From NCBI RefSeq assembly GCF_000952855.1, contig NZ_JSVU01000002.1:372001-436000 (forward strand): DNA of 64,000 nucleotides, written 5' to 3'. Position 1 is the stretch's first letter. Every line of letters begins with the position of its first letter. Shown piece by piece: positions 10,064 to 19,035 of this stretch. Position numbers and translations under genes: made by a program. Origin of the DNA: Aequorivita vladivostokensis (GTDB lineage Bacteria > Bacteroidota > Bacteroidia > Flavobacteriales > Flavobacteriaceae). The notes under the pieces are model-generated. The model was not told the DNA's origin. It searched no databases and saw only the letters and a program-made list of their open reading frames with translations.

Positions 10064-10891
10064 TCACTTCAACCCATAATGCCGTAAAAGCATCCGCTCA
10101 TAAACCTTATCGGGCAACATGCGTTTCAAAATGATTGAAAATTTCTGCAACGAGGAGCCCACTTTATAATGAATTTTTGGATTTGTGGTTCCTATAATTT
10201 TGTGGACCACTTTTGCCATTTCCAATGGATTGTTACCATTATCCACATGCTCGTTCATTGTTTTAAGTGTGTTTCCGTAGTCTTTTTTATAAGGAGAATT
10301 CTCTAAAATCGGTGCGTGGTAACGACCTGCGGCAATGTTTGTAGCAAAATCTCCGGGGGCGATGTTGGTCATTTTTATACCGAATTGCAATGTTTCCATT
10401 CTCATGGCCTCAATGGCAATTTCCAAGGCGGCCTTACTGGCGGAGTATATTCCGCGGTACGGAAGCCCCATATAACCGGCAATGGAGGTAATATTCAAAA
10501 TATGCCCAAAGCCCTGTTTGCGCATTTGCGGCAACACGGCTTTTATAACATTTATAGGTCCGTGAAAATTGGTGTCGAAAGCCTTTTTTATTTCAGCTTC
10601 GGGAGTTTCTTCAATTGGACCGGTAATCCCAACTCCGGCGTTGTTTATTACTACGTCAATTTTCTCTACTTTCTTCAAAATTTCAGAAATGGCAGCTTCA
10701 ATAGACTCGGTGCTATTCACGTCCATTTTCAACAATGGAAATGCGGAATCCTTATATTTTTCAGGATTTCTGCTAGTTCCAAATACTTGATAACCGTCTT
10801 TTGGCGAAGGGTTTGAAAGATTTACAAGATATTCGCCTATGGCTTTTCCAATTCCCGAAGAACCGCCTGTGATGAGTACTGTTTTTGGCAT
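10064..10891 (-). CDS. Short-chain dehydrogenase/reductase
   Basis: A soluble NAD(P)-dependent oxidoreductase of 275 residues with the classical SDR pattern: cofactor loop TGGSSGIG at residues 7-14, NNAG, the catalytic Ser in ITSIAG and the Tyr-x3-Lys pair in YSASKAALE, then PGDFAT. The C-terminal extension after residue 220 is of the type seen in SDRs acting on lipophilic substrates, but the substrate cannot be predicted. The gene stands alone on its strand between the AT-rich lipoprotein gene and the SRP RNA gene. Confidence 0.92.
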   Translation of the reverse strand: MPKTVLITGGSSGIGKAIGEYLVNLSNPSPKDGYQVFGTSRNPEKYKDSAFPLLKMDVNSTESIEAAISEILKKVEKIDVVINNAGVGITGPIEETPEAEIKKAFDTNFHGPINVIKAVLPQMRKQGFGHILNITSIAGYMGLPYRGIYSASKAALEIAIEAMRMETLQFGIKMTNIAPGDFATNIAAGRYHAPILENSPYKKDYGNTLKTMNEHVDNGNNPLEMAKVVHKIIGTTNPKIHYKVGSSLQKFSIILKRMLPDKVYERMLLRHYGLK

Positions 10892-11117
10892 ATGAGGTTG
10901 TTGAGGAGCAAAGGTGCGTTTCTACGGGGAGTTTTCCAAATAGTTTTTAAAAAGATAAATGAAGAGAGATTAAAGTGAAAAAGACTTGTTCTTCTTTAAA
11001 CCATCAAGAATGTGAAATTCAGAATCGTGCTGCGGAATTTATAAAAGCGGTCTTAGTCCTTTATTCTTTCAATAAAACGGTCGTTGCTTTTTTGGAAAAC
11101 GAAAGTTTATCGCACAA

Positions 11118-11216
11118 AAAATGGCAAGCTACCTACATCACACCGCTACGACCGTATACCCTTGCTGCGTTCCCGCCCTGGGGGATTCAACAGGAGCTGG
11201 TTGTGTAGGACTTGCC
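11118..11216 (-). ncRNA. ffs: Signal recognition particle RNA (small bacterial type)
   Basis: The minus strand carries the conserved SRP domain IV: a stem capped by a GGAA loop (GCGGGAACGC) flanked by the asymmetric-loop bases (CCAGG on the 5' side and AGCAAGG on the 3' side). The ends pair with each other (GGCAAG at 11216-11211 with CTTGCC at 11128-11123), giving a single rod of about 94 bases, as in the short SRP RNAs without an Alu domain. A T run follows directly. The RNA joins Ffh to target nascent membrane proteins. Boundaries are accurate to a few bases. Confidence 0.9.
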
Positions 11217-11304
11217 GCTGCAAAGATAAGGCTTTTTGAAGTTTTGGCAAGTATTTTTACATTTCAATTTTAATAAATACCTTGCGGAAAAATTATAGTT
11301 CACG

Positions 11305-12351
11305 ATGAAAATCCATAACATTTTAGTTCCTACGCTTTTAGTGCTTTTGCTGGGTGGCTGCGGAGGAAATTCAGAAGAGAAAAAAGATGCTTTTTCTCTG
11401 GAAATTAAGAATTCAAAAAAAACCTATACCACAGAAGATGCGCTTAATATTTCCCTAAACAACAAAAAAAAAATTGAAATAGATTCGATTGTTTATTTTT
11501 TGAACAAGGACCGCGTTTCGGTAACTGATAATACGCTTTCCCTTTCGGGGAAAAAGCTTGGCGAGAAAACCCTAAGGGCTCAAATATACAGTGATGATGA
11601 AACATATGAAGCTTCTACGAAAGTCACCATACTTTCTTCCATAAAACCAAAACTCTATACTTATAAAGTACTGGAAACGTATCCACACGATATTAATGCC
11701 TACACCCAAGGGCTGGAATTTGAAAATGATACGCTCTATGAAAGCACCGGTCAATACAAGCAATCATCTTTACGAAAAACTGATTACAAGACTGGGGAAG
11801 TGCTTCAGAAAGTAAATCTTCCCGATCCATATTTTGGAGAGGGACTCACCATTCTCAACAACAAAATTTATCAACTTACCTGGCGCGAAAACACGGGTTT
11901 TATTTACAACCTAAAAACGATGGAACAAACCGGCACCTTTGTGTACGGGGAAAGTAAAGAAGGCTGGGGGCTTTGCCACGATGCCGAAAAAAATATCTAT
12001 AAAAGCGACGGTACCGATAGAATCTGGACCCTCAACTCCAATACACTTGCAGAAATGGATTATATTGAAATTTTTACAAACACAAGCAAAATAAACAGTG
12101 TAAACGAACTGGAATGGGTGGAAGGAAAAATATATGCAAATGTGTATCAACAAGGTTCAATCGCCATTATAGATCCTTCAAACGGCGCGGTGGAAGGCGT
12201 GATTGACCTAACCGATTTAAAGGACAAGGTAACGCAACACCCTAAACTGGACGTTCTAAACGGCATAGCATACAAGGGAGAACCCAACATACTTTATATT
12301 ACTGGGAAAAATTGGGATAAACTTTTTAAGATTGAAATAATTCAAAAATAA
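11305..12351 (+). CDS. Glutaminyl-peptide cyclotransferase family lipoprotein
   Basis: A predicted periplasmic or surface lipoprotein of 348 residues (lipobox LGGC, Cys19). Residues about 30-110 form a beta-rich, Ig-like region. The remaining 240 residues match the glutamine cyclotransferase family, a five-bladed propeller that turns N-terminal Gln into pyroglutamate: DINAYTQGLEFENDTLYEST, DPYFGEGLTILNNKIYQLTW, EGWGLCHDAEKNIYKSDGT and LNGIAYKGEPN are all typical. In Bacteroidetes such enzymes can process exported proteins whose N-terminal residue is Gln after signal cleavage, which fits the several proteins here that end their signal with AQ. A hairpin terminator follows. Confidence 0.9.
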   Translation: MKIHNILVPTLLVLLLGGCGGNSEEKKDAFSLEIKNSKKTYTTEDALNISLNNKKKIEIDSIVYFLNKDRVSVTDNTLSLSGKKLGEKTLRAQIYSDDETYEASTKVTILSSIKPKLYTYKVLETYPHDINAYTQGLEFENDTLYESTGQYKQSSLRKTDYKTGEVLQKVNLPDPYFGEGLTILNNKIYQLTWRENTGFIYNLKTMEQTGTFVYGESKEGWGLCHDAEKNIYKSDGTDRIWTLNSNTLAEMDYIEIFTNTSKINSVNELEWVEGKIYANVYQQGSIAIIDPSNGAVEGVIDLTDLKDKVTQHPKLDVLNGIAYKGEPNILYITGKNWDKLFKIEIIQK

Positions 12352-12381
12352 CCTCATTGAATTATTTCCCTCATTGAAATG

Positions 12382-12408
12382 ACCGCTTTACTCAAAAGCG
12401 GTTTTTTT
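12382..12408 (+). terminator. Hairpin terminator
   Basis: Eight-base arms (12382-12389 and 12395-12402) followed by seven T residues, after the glutaminyl cyclase gene. Confidence 0.8.
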
Positions 12409-12451
12409 ATGGTTTTATGTTTGGTTCCTTTGAATCATTAAACCATCAACT

Positions 12452-13543
12452 ATGAAAAAATCCATCACCATCCGAATTCCAGAGCCTTGCCACGAAGATT
12501 GGGCTAAAATGACCGCAACTGAAAAAGGAAAATTTTGCAGTGTTTGCACAAAGGAAGTTATCGATCTTACTTCAAAAACAGATGAAGAATTGGTTAGAAT
12601 CTTAACTAAGAGCAAAAATGCCTGCGGCAGAATAAAAAAATCACAACTAAACCGCGAAGTGAAACTGGAACGAAAAAGCGGAAAAGGCTTCGCTCCAATC
12701 GCTGCCTCCATGCTTCTTCCGCTGGCGCTTTTTTCAAACAATCCAAAACCCGAAAACAATACAATTTCAAGAAAACCAATGGTTTCTATGGGAATAGGCC
12801 GTTTCAGCACTCTCGATAATTCAAGGCTACAGGTCTTTACCCAAGGTATCGTAAAGGACGAGAACGGAAATCCCTTGAAAAATGTCAAAGTCATTTCCAA
12901 CGAAACCGAGGCACAAACGTGGACCAACAAAAAGGGCGAATATGAAATCTATACCTTGGACAAAGAGTGGCTAACCTTCAGCAAAGAAAATTTTGAAACC
13001 CAAAAAATCCAACTGAACCACAAATCGGAAATTAGAAATATTTATCTGATGTCAAATAGCCAATCTCCACCGATACTTCTTGGCAAAATTGCCGTCGCTC
13101 CCCAAAAAGAGGAAGTGATTGATGGATATTCGGTAAATACCAAAGGAACCGTAACCGATGATACCGGCCTGCCACTTCCGGGCGCAAACATAATGATAAA
13201 AGGAACCTCAATAGGAACCCAGACCGATTTTGACGGTGAGTATGAAATTGAAACTAAACCTGGCGATGTTTTGGTGTTTAGCTACGTTGGTTTTGATTCA
13301 AAAGAAATAACAGTTTCAAACGTCACTAATATCATTGATGTATCTCTGGATAAGGGAGACTTTCTTCTTGGTGAAGTAGTTGTGGGGGGTATTTCTTGGA
13401 TAAGTTCTGAAGATGTCGAGCCGTACAAAAATCCAGATTGGTATGAAAAAGCAAAAAAGGCCTATAGAAACACCCTCAAATTCCGAAAATTAAAGATTGC
13501 CAAAAAACGAGCATTGCGAAAAGCGAAGCGTGGTAATGAATAG
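12452..13543 (+). CDS. Carboxypeptidase-regulatory-like domain protein with N-terminal Cys motif
   Basis: A protein of 363 residues. The first 65 residues contain a conserved cysteine pattern (Cys13, Cys29, Cys32 and a fourth near residue 58) that could bind a metal, followed by a hydrophobic segment near residues 74-92. Two carboxypeptidase-regulatory-like beta domains follow: one from about 128 (GIVKDENGNPLKNVKVI) and one from about 224 (GTVTDDTGLPLPGANIMIKG), the latter of the type that precedes TonB-dependent barrels. No barrel or plug follows; the protein ends in a very basic tail (residues about 335-363, rich in Lys and Arg). The function is unknown. A TATGTTTG element at 12416-12423 may be its promoter. 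Confidence 0.82.
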   Translation: MKKSITIRIPEPCHEDWAKMTATEKGKFCSVCTKEVIDLTSKTDEELVRILTKSKNACGRIKKSQLNREVKLERKSGKGFAPIAASMLLPLALFSNNPKPENNTISRKPMVSMGIGRFSTLDNSRLQVFTQGIVKDENGNPLKNVKVISNETEAQTWTNKKGEYEIYTLDKEWLTFSKENFETQKIQLNHKSEIRNIYLMSNSQSPPILLGKIAVAPQKEEVIDGYSVNTKGTVTDDTGLPLPGANIMIKGTSIGTQTDFDGEYEIETKPGDVLVFSYVGFDSKEITVSNVTNIIDVSLDKGDFLLGEVVVGGISWISSEDVEPYKNPDWYEKAKKAYRNTLKFRKLKIAKKRALRKAKRGNE

Positions 13544-13665
13544 ATACCATCTCTGTATTTGGCATAATTACGCTAACTAAGGGTTATTAGTGACTTTTGA
13601 AAAGTTATTTGTATTACAATAATTAGCTTCATAAAAAGTTATATTTTTACCAAAATTATAATTGA

Positions 13666-15207
13666 ATGAGGTATTTGTACGGTTTGGCAATATTGTGTTG
13701 CCTGGTATTATGGAGTTCATGCCGCAACGATTTTGAGACCGTTGCCAGCACCGGAAATCTGGAATTTTCAAAAGATACGGTCTATCTTGATACAGTTTTT
13801 TCAAACATTGGTTCCAGTACCTATAACCTGAAAGTTTACAATCGAAGCGATGAAGACATAAACATTCCCACCCTTCGTTTGGCGCAGGGCGAAGCTTCCA
13901 ATTATCGTTTGAATGTTGATGGAATGCCGGGAAAGGTTTTTGAGAACGTACAGGTTTTGGCCAAAGACAGTATCTTTATCTTTATTGAAACTACCTTTAA
14001 TGTTAATAGTCTTCCCACGAACCCCAAAGAATTTCTTTATACAGATCAGCTCCTTTTTGACAGTGGCGGAAATGAACAGAAAGTAGAACTGGTTACATTG
14101 GTAAAGGATGCCATTTTTCTGTTTCCGGAAAGATATGCAGATGGAACCACCGAAACATTGAATTTAGGCACAGACGAAGATGGAGAGGATATACTGGTAA
14201 AAGGATTTTTGCTGGAAGATGACGAACTCACCTTCACTAACCAAAAACCGTACGTAATATATGGTTATGCGGCGGTTCCAAATAATAAAACCCTCACGGT
14301 GGAAGCAGGTGCCCGTGTACACTTTCACGACGGAAGTGGAATAATCGTAGCAGAAAATGCCTCCATAAAGTCACTGGGCTTGCCTAGCCTTGACCGCGAA
14401 GCGATGGAAAATGAGGTAATCTTTGAAGGCGATAGACTTGAGCCGGGATTTGCCGATGTTCCGGGCCAATGGCTTACTATCTGGCTAACCTCGGGTAGTG
14501 TTGATAATGAATTTAATTACACAACAATAAAAAACAGTACCGTAGGTATTTTAATGGAAGACTGTCCGGTTATTTTAAAAAATGTTCAGATTTACAACAG
14601 CACCAACGTTGGTTTACTTTCCAGAACGGGAAGTATCGACGCTGAAAATATGGTAATAAACAATAGTGGCCAATCCTCTTTGGCAATACAACTGGGCGGT
14701 AGCTATGAATTTAGGCACTGTACATTTGCAAATTATTGGACCAATGGCTTTCGCTCATTCCCTGCAGTTTCACTTGACAATAGCCTGGAGACGGCCGATC
14801 AAATATTTGTAGCAGATTTAATAAAAGCCGATTTTAAGAACTGTATTATTTACGGAAACGAGCGGCGCGAGTTTTCGTTGTTCCAGAATACGGAAGCCGC
14901 TTTCAATTTTAACTTTGAAAATTGTTTGCTGCGTTTTGAAGATCCTACGGGGGAATTTGGCGATGATCCACTGTATGATTTTGGTAACAGTACGTTATAT
15001 ACTAGTACCGTATTTAATGCCGATCCTGTTTTTCAAAATACCGAATTGAACAATTTTAATATTGAAAAAAATAATTCGGCGGCAGAAGAAATTGGAAAAA
15101 TTGGCGTGGGTCCCTCCAAAGATTTGAACGGTAGGGATAGACCGTCGCCTCCAAGTACAAATCCCGATACCGGAGCGTATGAGTCTATCGAATTTCCTGC
15201 AGAATAA
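13666..15207 (+). CDS. Lipoprotein with parallel beta-helix-like region
   Basis: A predicted surface lipoprotein of 513 residues (Cys19 in WSSC). Residues about 20-130 are beta-rich and resemble an Ig-like domain. From about 190 to 470 the sequence has the short repeating pattern of right-handed parallel beta-helix proteins (YTTIKNSTVGILMED, then LKNVQIYNSTNVGLLS, then DAENMVINNSGQSSLAI, then FRHCTFANYW). The C-terminal end (DLNGRDRPSPPSTNPDTGAY) is the choice-of-anchor tail seen in many such proteins. No enzymatic residues can be identified. A hairpin terminator follows. Confidence 0.85.
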   Translation: MRYLYGLAILCCLVLWSSCRNDFETVASTGNLEFSKDTVYLDTVFSNIGSSTYNLKVYNRSDEDINIPTLRLAQGEASNYRLNVDGMPGKVFENVQVLAKDSIFIFIETTFNVNSLPTNPKEFLYTDQLLFDSGGNEQKVELVTLVKDAIFLFPERYADGTTETLNLGTDEDGEDILVKGFLLEDDELTFTNQKPYVIYGYAAVPNNKTLTVEAGARVHFHDGSGIIVAENASIKSLGLPSLDREAMENEVIFEGDRLEPGFADVPGQWLTIWLTSGSVDNEFNYTTIKNSTVGILMEDCPVILKNVQIYNSTNVGLLSRTGSIDAENMVINNSGQSSLAIQLGGSYEFRHCTFANYWTNGFRSFPAVSLDNSLETADQIFVADLIKADFKNCIIYGNERREFSLFQNTEAAFNFNFENCLLRFEDPTGEFGDDPLYDFGNSTLYTSTVFNADPVFQNTELNNFNIEKNNSAAEEIGKIGVGPSKDLNGRDRPSPPSTNPDTGAYESIEFPAE

Positions 15208-15224
15208 TGAAGAGAATATTTATA

Positions 15225-15256
15225 AAAAACCCGTCCATAAAGACGGGGTTTTTTAT
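15225..15256. terminator. Bidirectional hairpin terminator
   Basis: Arms at about 15225-15235 and 15242-15254 pair with one bulged G, with A and T runs on both sides. It lies between two convergent lipoprotein genes. Confidence 0.8.
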
Positions 15257-15267
15257 TGTTCTATTCT

Positions 15268-15765
15268 TTAATTTTCTTTCAACCACTTCAATCTCAACTT
15301 GGAGTTTTTCCGTTCCACAGGTTGCATTACCAAGGTATCACCATTAAAGTAAAATCTTCTTTCGGCGGTAAGCCCAAATTCGGAAGGGTTTGAATGGGAA
15401 AGTTTAAAATGCGAAACAATGCTATCGGCCTCAGATACTTTATAATTCCCCATATAGTAGTAGGATTTCGTTATATATTTTAACGCTTCCAAAGGAATGG
15501 AATCGTTAAAATTTGGAAACTCCATTCCCGCTTTTTCATATCCCTTTTCATACAGGTGAAGGGCTACGTGGCCGTTACCGTCATATAGTAGATAGCCGTC
15601 CATTCCACCTTTGTAATCGCTCCAGGTATTGGTTGGGGTGTCGCGCACCTTTATACTTTCCAGTTTCCAAAGCCCTGTAATCGTAGCCTTGGACGGTTCA
15701 TCCTTGCCACACGAAAAAGCAATCGCTGCTATTCCAAGGAAGATGATTCGTTTCAAATTCTTCAT
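15268..15765 (-). CDS. Lipocalin-like lipoprotein
   Basis: A small lipoprotein of 165 residues. The ATG at 15765 gives a clean lipoprotein signal (IAFSC, Cys19); the longer frame runs into the upstream deaminase gene and is not used. The mature part resembles lipocalin-like proteins of Bacteroidetes: GLWKLESIKVRD at the start, DGYLLYDGNGHVALHL, GNYKVSEADSIVSHFKLS and ERRFYFNGDTLVMQP. Lipocalin folds bind small hydrophobic molecules; no ligand can be inferred. It starts 16 bases after the deaminase gene and is the last gene of a minus-strand series that begins with glyA. Confidence 0.85.
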   Translation of the reverse strand: MKNLKRIIFLGIAAIAFSCGKDEPSKATITGLWKLESIKVRDTPTNTWSDYKGGMDGYLLYDGNGHVALHLYEKGYEKAGMEFPNFNDSIPLEALKYITKSYYYMGNYKVSEADSIVSHFKLSHSNPSEFGLTAERRFYFNGDTLVMQPVERKNSKLRLKWLKEN

Positions 15766-15781
15766 TTTGAAAAAAAGTAAA

Positions 15782-16261
15782 TTAGTAATCAATTCTTCCC
15801 TCCTTGGCTTCCCATTTTTTAAAAACTTTTCGACCCTCTTCCCTACCAAGATTGATGAATTTGATGTTCCGGTTTTCAATATCCTTATCTATTTCATCAT
15901 AAATAAAATGGTCGTCAAAGCCTATTTCTGCGGCGTCTTCTTTTGTGCAAGCGTAGTAAACGGCTTTTGGCCGCGCCCAATAAATAGCGCCCAAACACAT
16001 GGGGCAAGGCTCGCAGGACGTGTAAATTATACAATCATCCAATTGGAACGAACCAAGCTCATCACAAGCTTTGCGGATGGCCACAACCTCAGCGTGCGCC
16101 GTTGGGTCATTACTGGAAGTTACCTGGTTGAAACCTTCGGCTATAATTTCGCCATTTTTTACGACCACTGCCCCAAAAGGGCCGCCGGCATTGTTGTCCA
16201 TGCCTCTTTCGGAAAGTTCGATGGCACGTTTTATAAATTGGCTGTCTTTTTCGGTTATCAT
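15782..16261 (-). CDS. guaD: Guanine deaminase-type nucleoside/nucleobase deaminase
   Basis: A cytidine/deoxycytidylate-deaminase fold enzyme of 159 residues. The zinc site is complete: the HAE motif in PTAHAEVVAI and the PCxxC motif in SCEPCPMCLGAIYWARP. The sequence between and after these motifs (FQLDDCIIYTSCEPC, DHFIYDEIDKD) resembles Bacillus subtilis GuaD, which converts guanine to xanthine, more than tRNA adenosine deaminase TadA. ATG at 16261 is preferred over an in-frame TTG at 16297. It begins 10 bases after the end of the broken NTF2-like gene, so the genes are probably co-transcribed. Confidence 0.87.
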   Translation of the reverse strand: MITEKDSQFIKRAIELSERGMDNNAGGPFGAVVVKNGEIIAEGFNQVTSSNDPTAHAEVVAIRKACDELGSFQLDDCIIYTSCEPCPMCLGAIYWARPKAVYYACTKEDAAEIGFDDHFIYDEIDKDIENRNIKFINLGREEGRKVFKKWEAKEGRIDY

Positions 16262-16271
16262 GTTTAAATTA

Positions 16272-16820
16272 TTATTTAGTGTCGGTTGATTTTTCAATAG
16301 AACTTGCGTGGTCCTTAATTATGTACCATTTATCATCTATTTTTTTCAGGTCGTAACTCACTATCATTCTGTTGAAATATGGGGCGCCATCGCGCAAGGG
16401 TTCACGGTATATGATTTCTGTTATCGCCATTCCCAAATCCTGCCCAATCTCAGTGTTCAGTATTTTTGTTTCAAAAGTTCAATCGGGCGCGGCAAACCAT
16501 TCTTTGTGATAATTCATAAACCCCTCCACGCCGTCAATGATTTCGGAACCGGGCAAAATCAATTGCATCTGGCCGTTTGGGGCCATGGTTTCTCTCAAAG
16601 CGCCTAAATCCCGATTTGAAACGGCATCCAAATGTTTTTGCATCACTGCTAAAAATTCCTTATCATTATTTTCTTCACTTTTTTGGGAAATGTCCACTTC
16701 AACAATGGTATCGGTTTTCGCCGATGAAGATTTTTCGTTGCACGATATGGCAAAAACTCCTAAAAAGAAAAGCACCGTTAATGGGCTGGCTTTGAAAATT
16801 GAGGGTATAAACTGTTTCAT
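16272..16820 (-). pseudogene. NTF2/SnoaL-like lipoprotein interrupted by an in-frame TGA
   Basis: A lipoprotein gene of 182 codons (signal ending AISC, Cys27) with a SnoaL-like (NTF2-fold) domain: FLAVMQKHLDAVSNRD, LRETMAPNGQMQLILPG and FMNYHKEWFAAPD. Codon 114 is TGA (16481-16479). The same frame then continues without another stop for 68 codons to a TAA at 16272, and the continuation completes the domain (YREPLRDGAPYFNRMIVSYD, then KWYIIKDH). The TGA is one base away from TGG (Trp), a residue often found there. It could be a recent nonsense mutation, a sequencing error or, less likely, read-through. Its end lies 10 bases before guaD, as in an intact operon. Confidence 0.85.
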
Positions 16821-16845
16821 AAAAGCAGTATTTATAAATGATTTT

Positions 16846-17352
16846 CTAATTTGAAAAAAGCAATAGCTCTTCCCCGTCTTCATACGTATAGTTTCCAACC
16901 TCCAAAAGACCGAGCTTTTTTAGAAGTTTTATGGAGGAAAGATTTGTTTCAAGCGTAATGCCCACTATTGTCACTATTCCCAAGGTTTCCGAAGCGAACT
17001 GCATTACGGCATTTGCTGCCTCAAAGGCATAACCTTTATTGGCAAACTCGGGTAAAAACGCGAAACCTATATCCGGATGTTCCAAGTTGTCCCGCTTGTA
17101 TAGACCCGCCGAGCCGAGTGGCGTTTCGCCTTCCTTCAACGAAACCAAATAGGGTCCAAAGCCATGCTTTTCATAACTGCTCAAATAGTTCTTCTTCATA
17201 TAATCTTCCGCATCTTTAAGGGTTTTGATATTCCTATCGCCGATGTTTTTGAGCCAGCCTTCGCTGTTCATCAGTTTAAAGATGAAAGGAGCATCGGTTA
17301 AGGTATATTGCCTTAATAGAAGTCGGTCGGTTTCTATTTCCACTGTTTTCAA
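16846..17352 (-). CDS. GNAT family N-acetyltransferase
   Basis: An acetyl-CoA-dependent N-acetyltransferase of 168 residues, similar to the RimJ/RimL type: start ETDRLLLRQYTLTDAPFIF, then PDIGFAFLPEFANKGYAFEA containing the acetyl-CoA loop region, and NLSSIKLLKKLGL near the end. The TTG at 17352 is chosen as start; the longer open frame to 17436 is made of an intergenic repeat. The substrate is unknown. It lies between glyA and the broken lipoprotein gene, 25 bases before the latter. Confidence 0.85.
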   Translation of the reverse strand: MKTVEIETDRLLLRQYTLTDAPFIFKLMNSEGWLKNIGDRNIKTLKDAEDYMKKNYLSSYEKHGFGPYLVSLKEGETPLGSAGLYKRDNLEHPDIGFAFLPEFANKGYAFEAANAVMQFASETLGIVTIVGITLETNLSSIKLLKKLGLLEVGNYTYEDGEELLLFSN

Positions 17353-17380
17353 ATGAAGAAATTTTTTAGAAAAACATTCC

Positions 17381-17455
17381 TTGCGGCTTTGCGACCTTTG
17401 CGACTTTGCATCTCCGCGTGCTAATTTTTCACGCAAAGGCGCAAAGACGCAAAGT
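17381..17455. repeat. Dispersed 'CGCAAAG' repeat, inverted pair
   Basis: The left arm (17387-17409) is made of CTTTGCG-like units and the right arm (17432-17454) of CGCAAAG-like units, so together they form a large imperfect hairpin. Related sequences lie at 29960-29988, 33481-33526 and 61968-62022. Confidence 0.7.
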
Positions 17456-17470
17456 TTTATATGGGAAGTT

Positions 17471-18745
17471 TTAATTCTTAAAAAGCGGCAGCCCAGACAT
17501 CATTTCGTTTACCTTTTCGGCAATGCTTTCCAGCTTGGCATCGTCTTCACGGTTCACGATAACTTCATCAATCAAATTCACTATTTTTTCCATATCCTTT
17601 TCAACCAAACCGCGGGTAGTTACCGCTGCTGTACCAATACGAATCCCACTTGTAACGAAAGGCGATTTATCATCAAATGGAACCATGTTTTTATTAACCG
17701 TAATATCTGCTTTGCCCAAGGCTTCCTCTGCTTCTTTTCCCGAGATATTTTTGTTGCGAAGGTCAATAAGCATCATATGGTTATCGGTTCCGCCGGAAAT
17801 AATATCATAGCCTTTTTCCACAAAATGCTTCGCCATTACTGCCGCGTTCTTTTTCACTTGGACCATATAATGCAGGAAATCATCCGTCAAAGCTTCGCCA
17901 AAGGCAATCGCTTTTGCGGCGATAATATGCTCCAACGGCCCGCCCTGGTTTCCGGGAAAAATAGCGCTGTCCAGCAGACTGCTCATTTTTTTAAGGTTGC
18001 CGTTTTTCAGTTTTTGACCGAAGGGATTGTTAAAATCCTTTCCCATCAAAATCATTCCGCCGCGAGGGCCACGAAGGGTCTTGTGGGTGGTAGTTGTTAC
18101 CACGTGGCAGTGCGGCAGTGGGTCGCCGATAATTCCTTTTGCAATTAATCCCGCCGGGTGCGCAATATCCGCAAAAAGCAGGGCGCCAACTTTATCGGCA
18201 ATTTCGCGGAAACGCTTATAATCTATTTCTCTTGAATATGCAGAAGCTCCTGCAATAATCATTTTTGGTTTTTCCTTTAGGGCAATTTCTTCTACTTTAT
18301 CATAATCAATCCGTCCAGTTTCCTTATCAACACCGTAAAAAACGGGATTGTAAAGCCTTCCCGAAAAGTTTACAGGAGAGCCATGGGTTAAATGCCCGCC
18401 GTGGGAAAGATCGAAACCTAAATATTTATCCCCCGGATTTAAACAGGCAGCAAAAACAGCTGTATTTGCTTGCGAACCACTATGGGGCTGCACATTTGCA
18501 AATTCTGCCCCAAACAGGGCTTTTGCGCGGTCAATGGCTATTTGCTCTACCTCGTCCACCACTTCGCAACCGCCGTAATAGCGCTTGCCGGGATAGCCTT
18601 CGGCATATTTATTCGTTAAAACGGAACCAGCGGCTTCCATTACTTGGTCGCTCACAAAATTCTCTGAGGCAATCAGCTCCAGACCGTTCAATTGGCGTTG
18701 TTTTTCGGCTTCTATCAGTTCAAAAATTTGTTCGTCGCGTTGCAT
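17471..18745 (-). CDS. glyA: Serine hydroxymethyltransferase
   Basis: The PLP enzyme that converts serine and tetrahydrofolate to glycine and methylene-tetrahydrofolate, the main source of one-carbon units. It has 424 residues from the ATG at 18745. Visible signatures are [53 protein letters not shown], the PLP-lysine motif [16 protein letters not shown] and the C-terminal [14 protein letters not shown]. The gene is divergent from fumarylacetoacetase across a 290-base spacer with an imperfect inverted repeat. Confidence 0.97.
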   Translation of the reverse strand: MQRDEQIFELIEAEKQRQLNGLELIASENFVSDQVMEAAGSVLTNKYAEGYPGKRYYGGCEVVDEVEQIAIDRAKALFGAEFANVQPHSGSQANTAVFAACLNPGDKYLGFDLSHGGHLTHGSPVNFSGRLYNPVFYGVDKETGRIDYDKVEEIALKEKPKMIIAGASAYSREIDYKRFREIADKVGALLFADIAHPAGLIAKGIIGDPLPHCHVVTTTTHKTLRGPRGGMILMGKDFNNPFGQKLKNGNLKKMSSLLDSAIFPGNQGGPLEHIIAAKAIAFGEALTDDFLHYMVQVKKNAAVMAKHFVEKGYDIISGGTDNHMMLIDLRNKNISGKEAEEALGKADITVNKNMVPFDDKSPFVTSGIRIGTAAVTTRGLVEKDMEKIVNLIDEVIVNREDDAKLESIAEKVNEMMSGLPLFKN

Positions 18746-18760
18746 AAAAAAGTTCAAAAT

Positions 18761-18840
18761 TTATGGTTTATGGTTTAGAGTCGAAAAAATGGGAATTGCA
18801 GCCAGAGAACCACAAACTACAAACCATTTACTCTAAACCT
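18761..18840. repeat. Imperfect inverted repeat upstream of glyA
   Basis: GGTTTAGAGT at 18772-18781 is repeated in inverted form at 18830-18839, and both arms continue with related TTATGGT-like units (two tandem 7-base units at 18761-18774). It lies in the 290-base spacer between the divergent glyA and fumarylacetoacetase genes; the rest of the spacer is plain AT-rich sequence with a possible weak promoter near 19000. Confidence 0.5.
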
Positions 18841-19035
18841 CCACCGAAAGTTAATTAAATCCAAAAATAGTAATTACATTCGGTAACTATCCTGAAATAT
18901 ATATATTTGATGAAGAATTTTACTAACAAAACTCAGGTTGTAACTAAATTGCACTAACGAATTAATTCTATGATTTTGAAACTTTTGAATTTTTTTCCTT
19001 AGTTTTATTTGCAACTACAAAAAGAATTTTAAAAA

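Noticed and set aside
10975-11208. Plus-strand open frame of 77 codons
   Set aside because: Its second half lies antisense to the SRP RNA, and the protein has no recognisable features.
15766-15879. N-terminal extension of the lipocalin-like protein
   Set aside because: It overlaps the end of guaD; the ATG at 15765 gives a proper lipoprotein signal.
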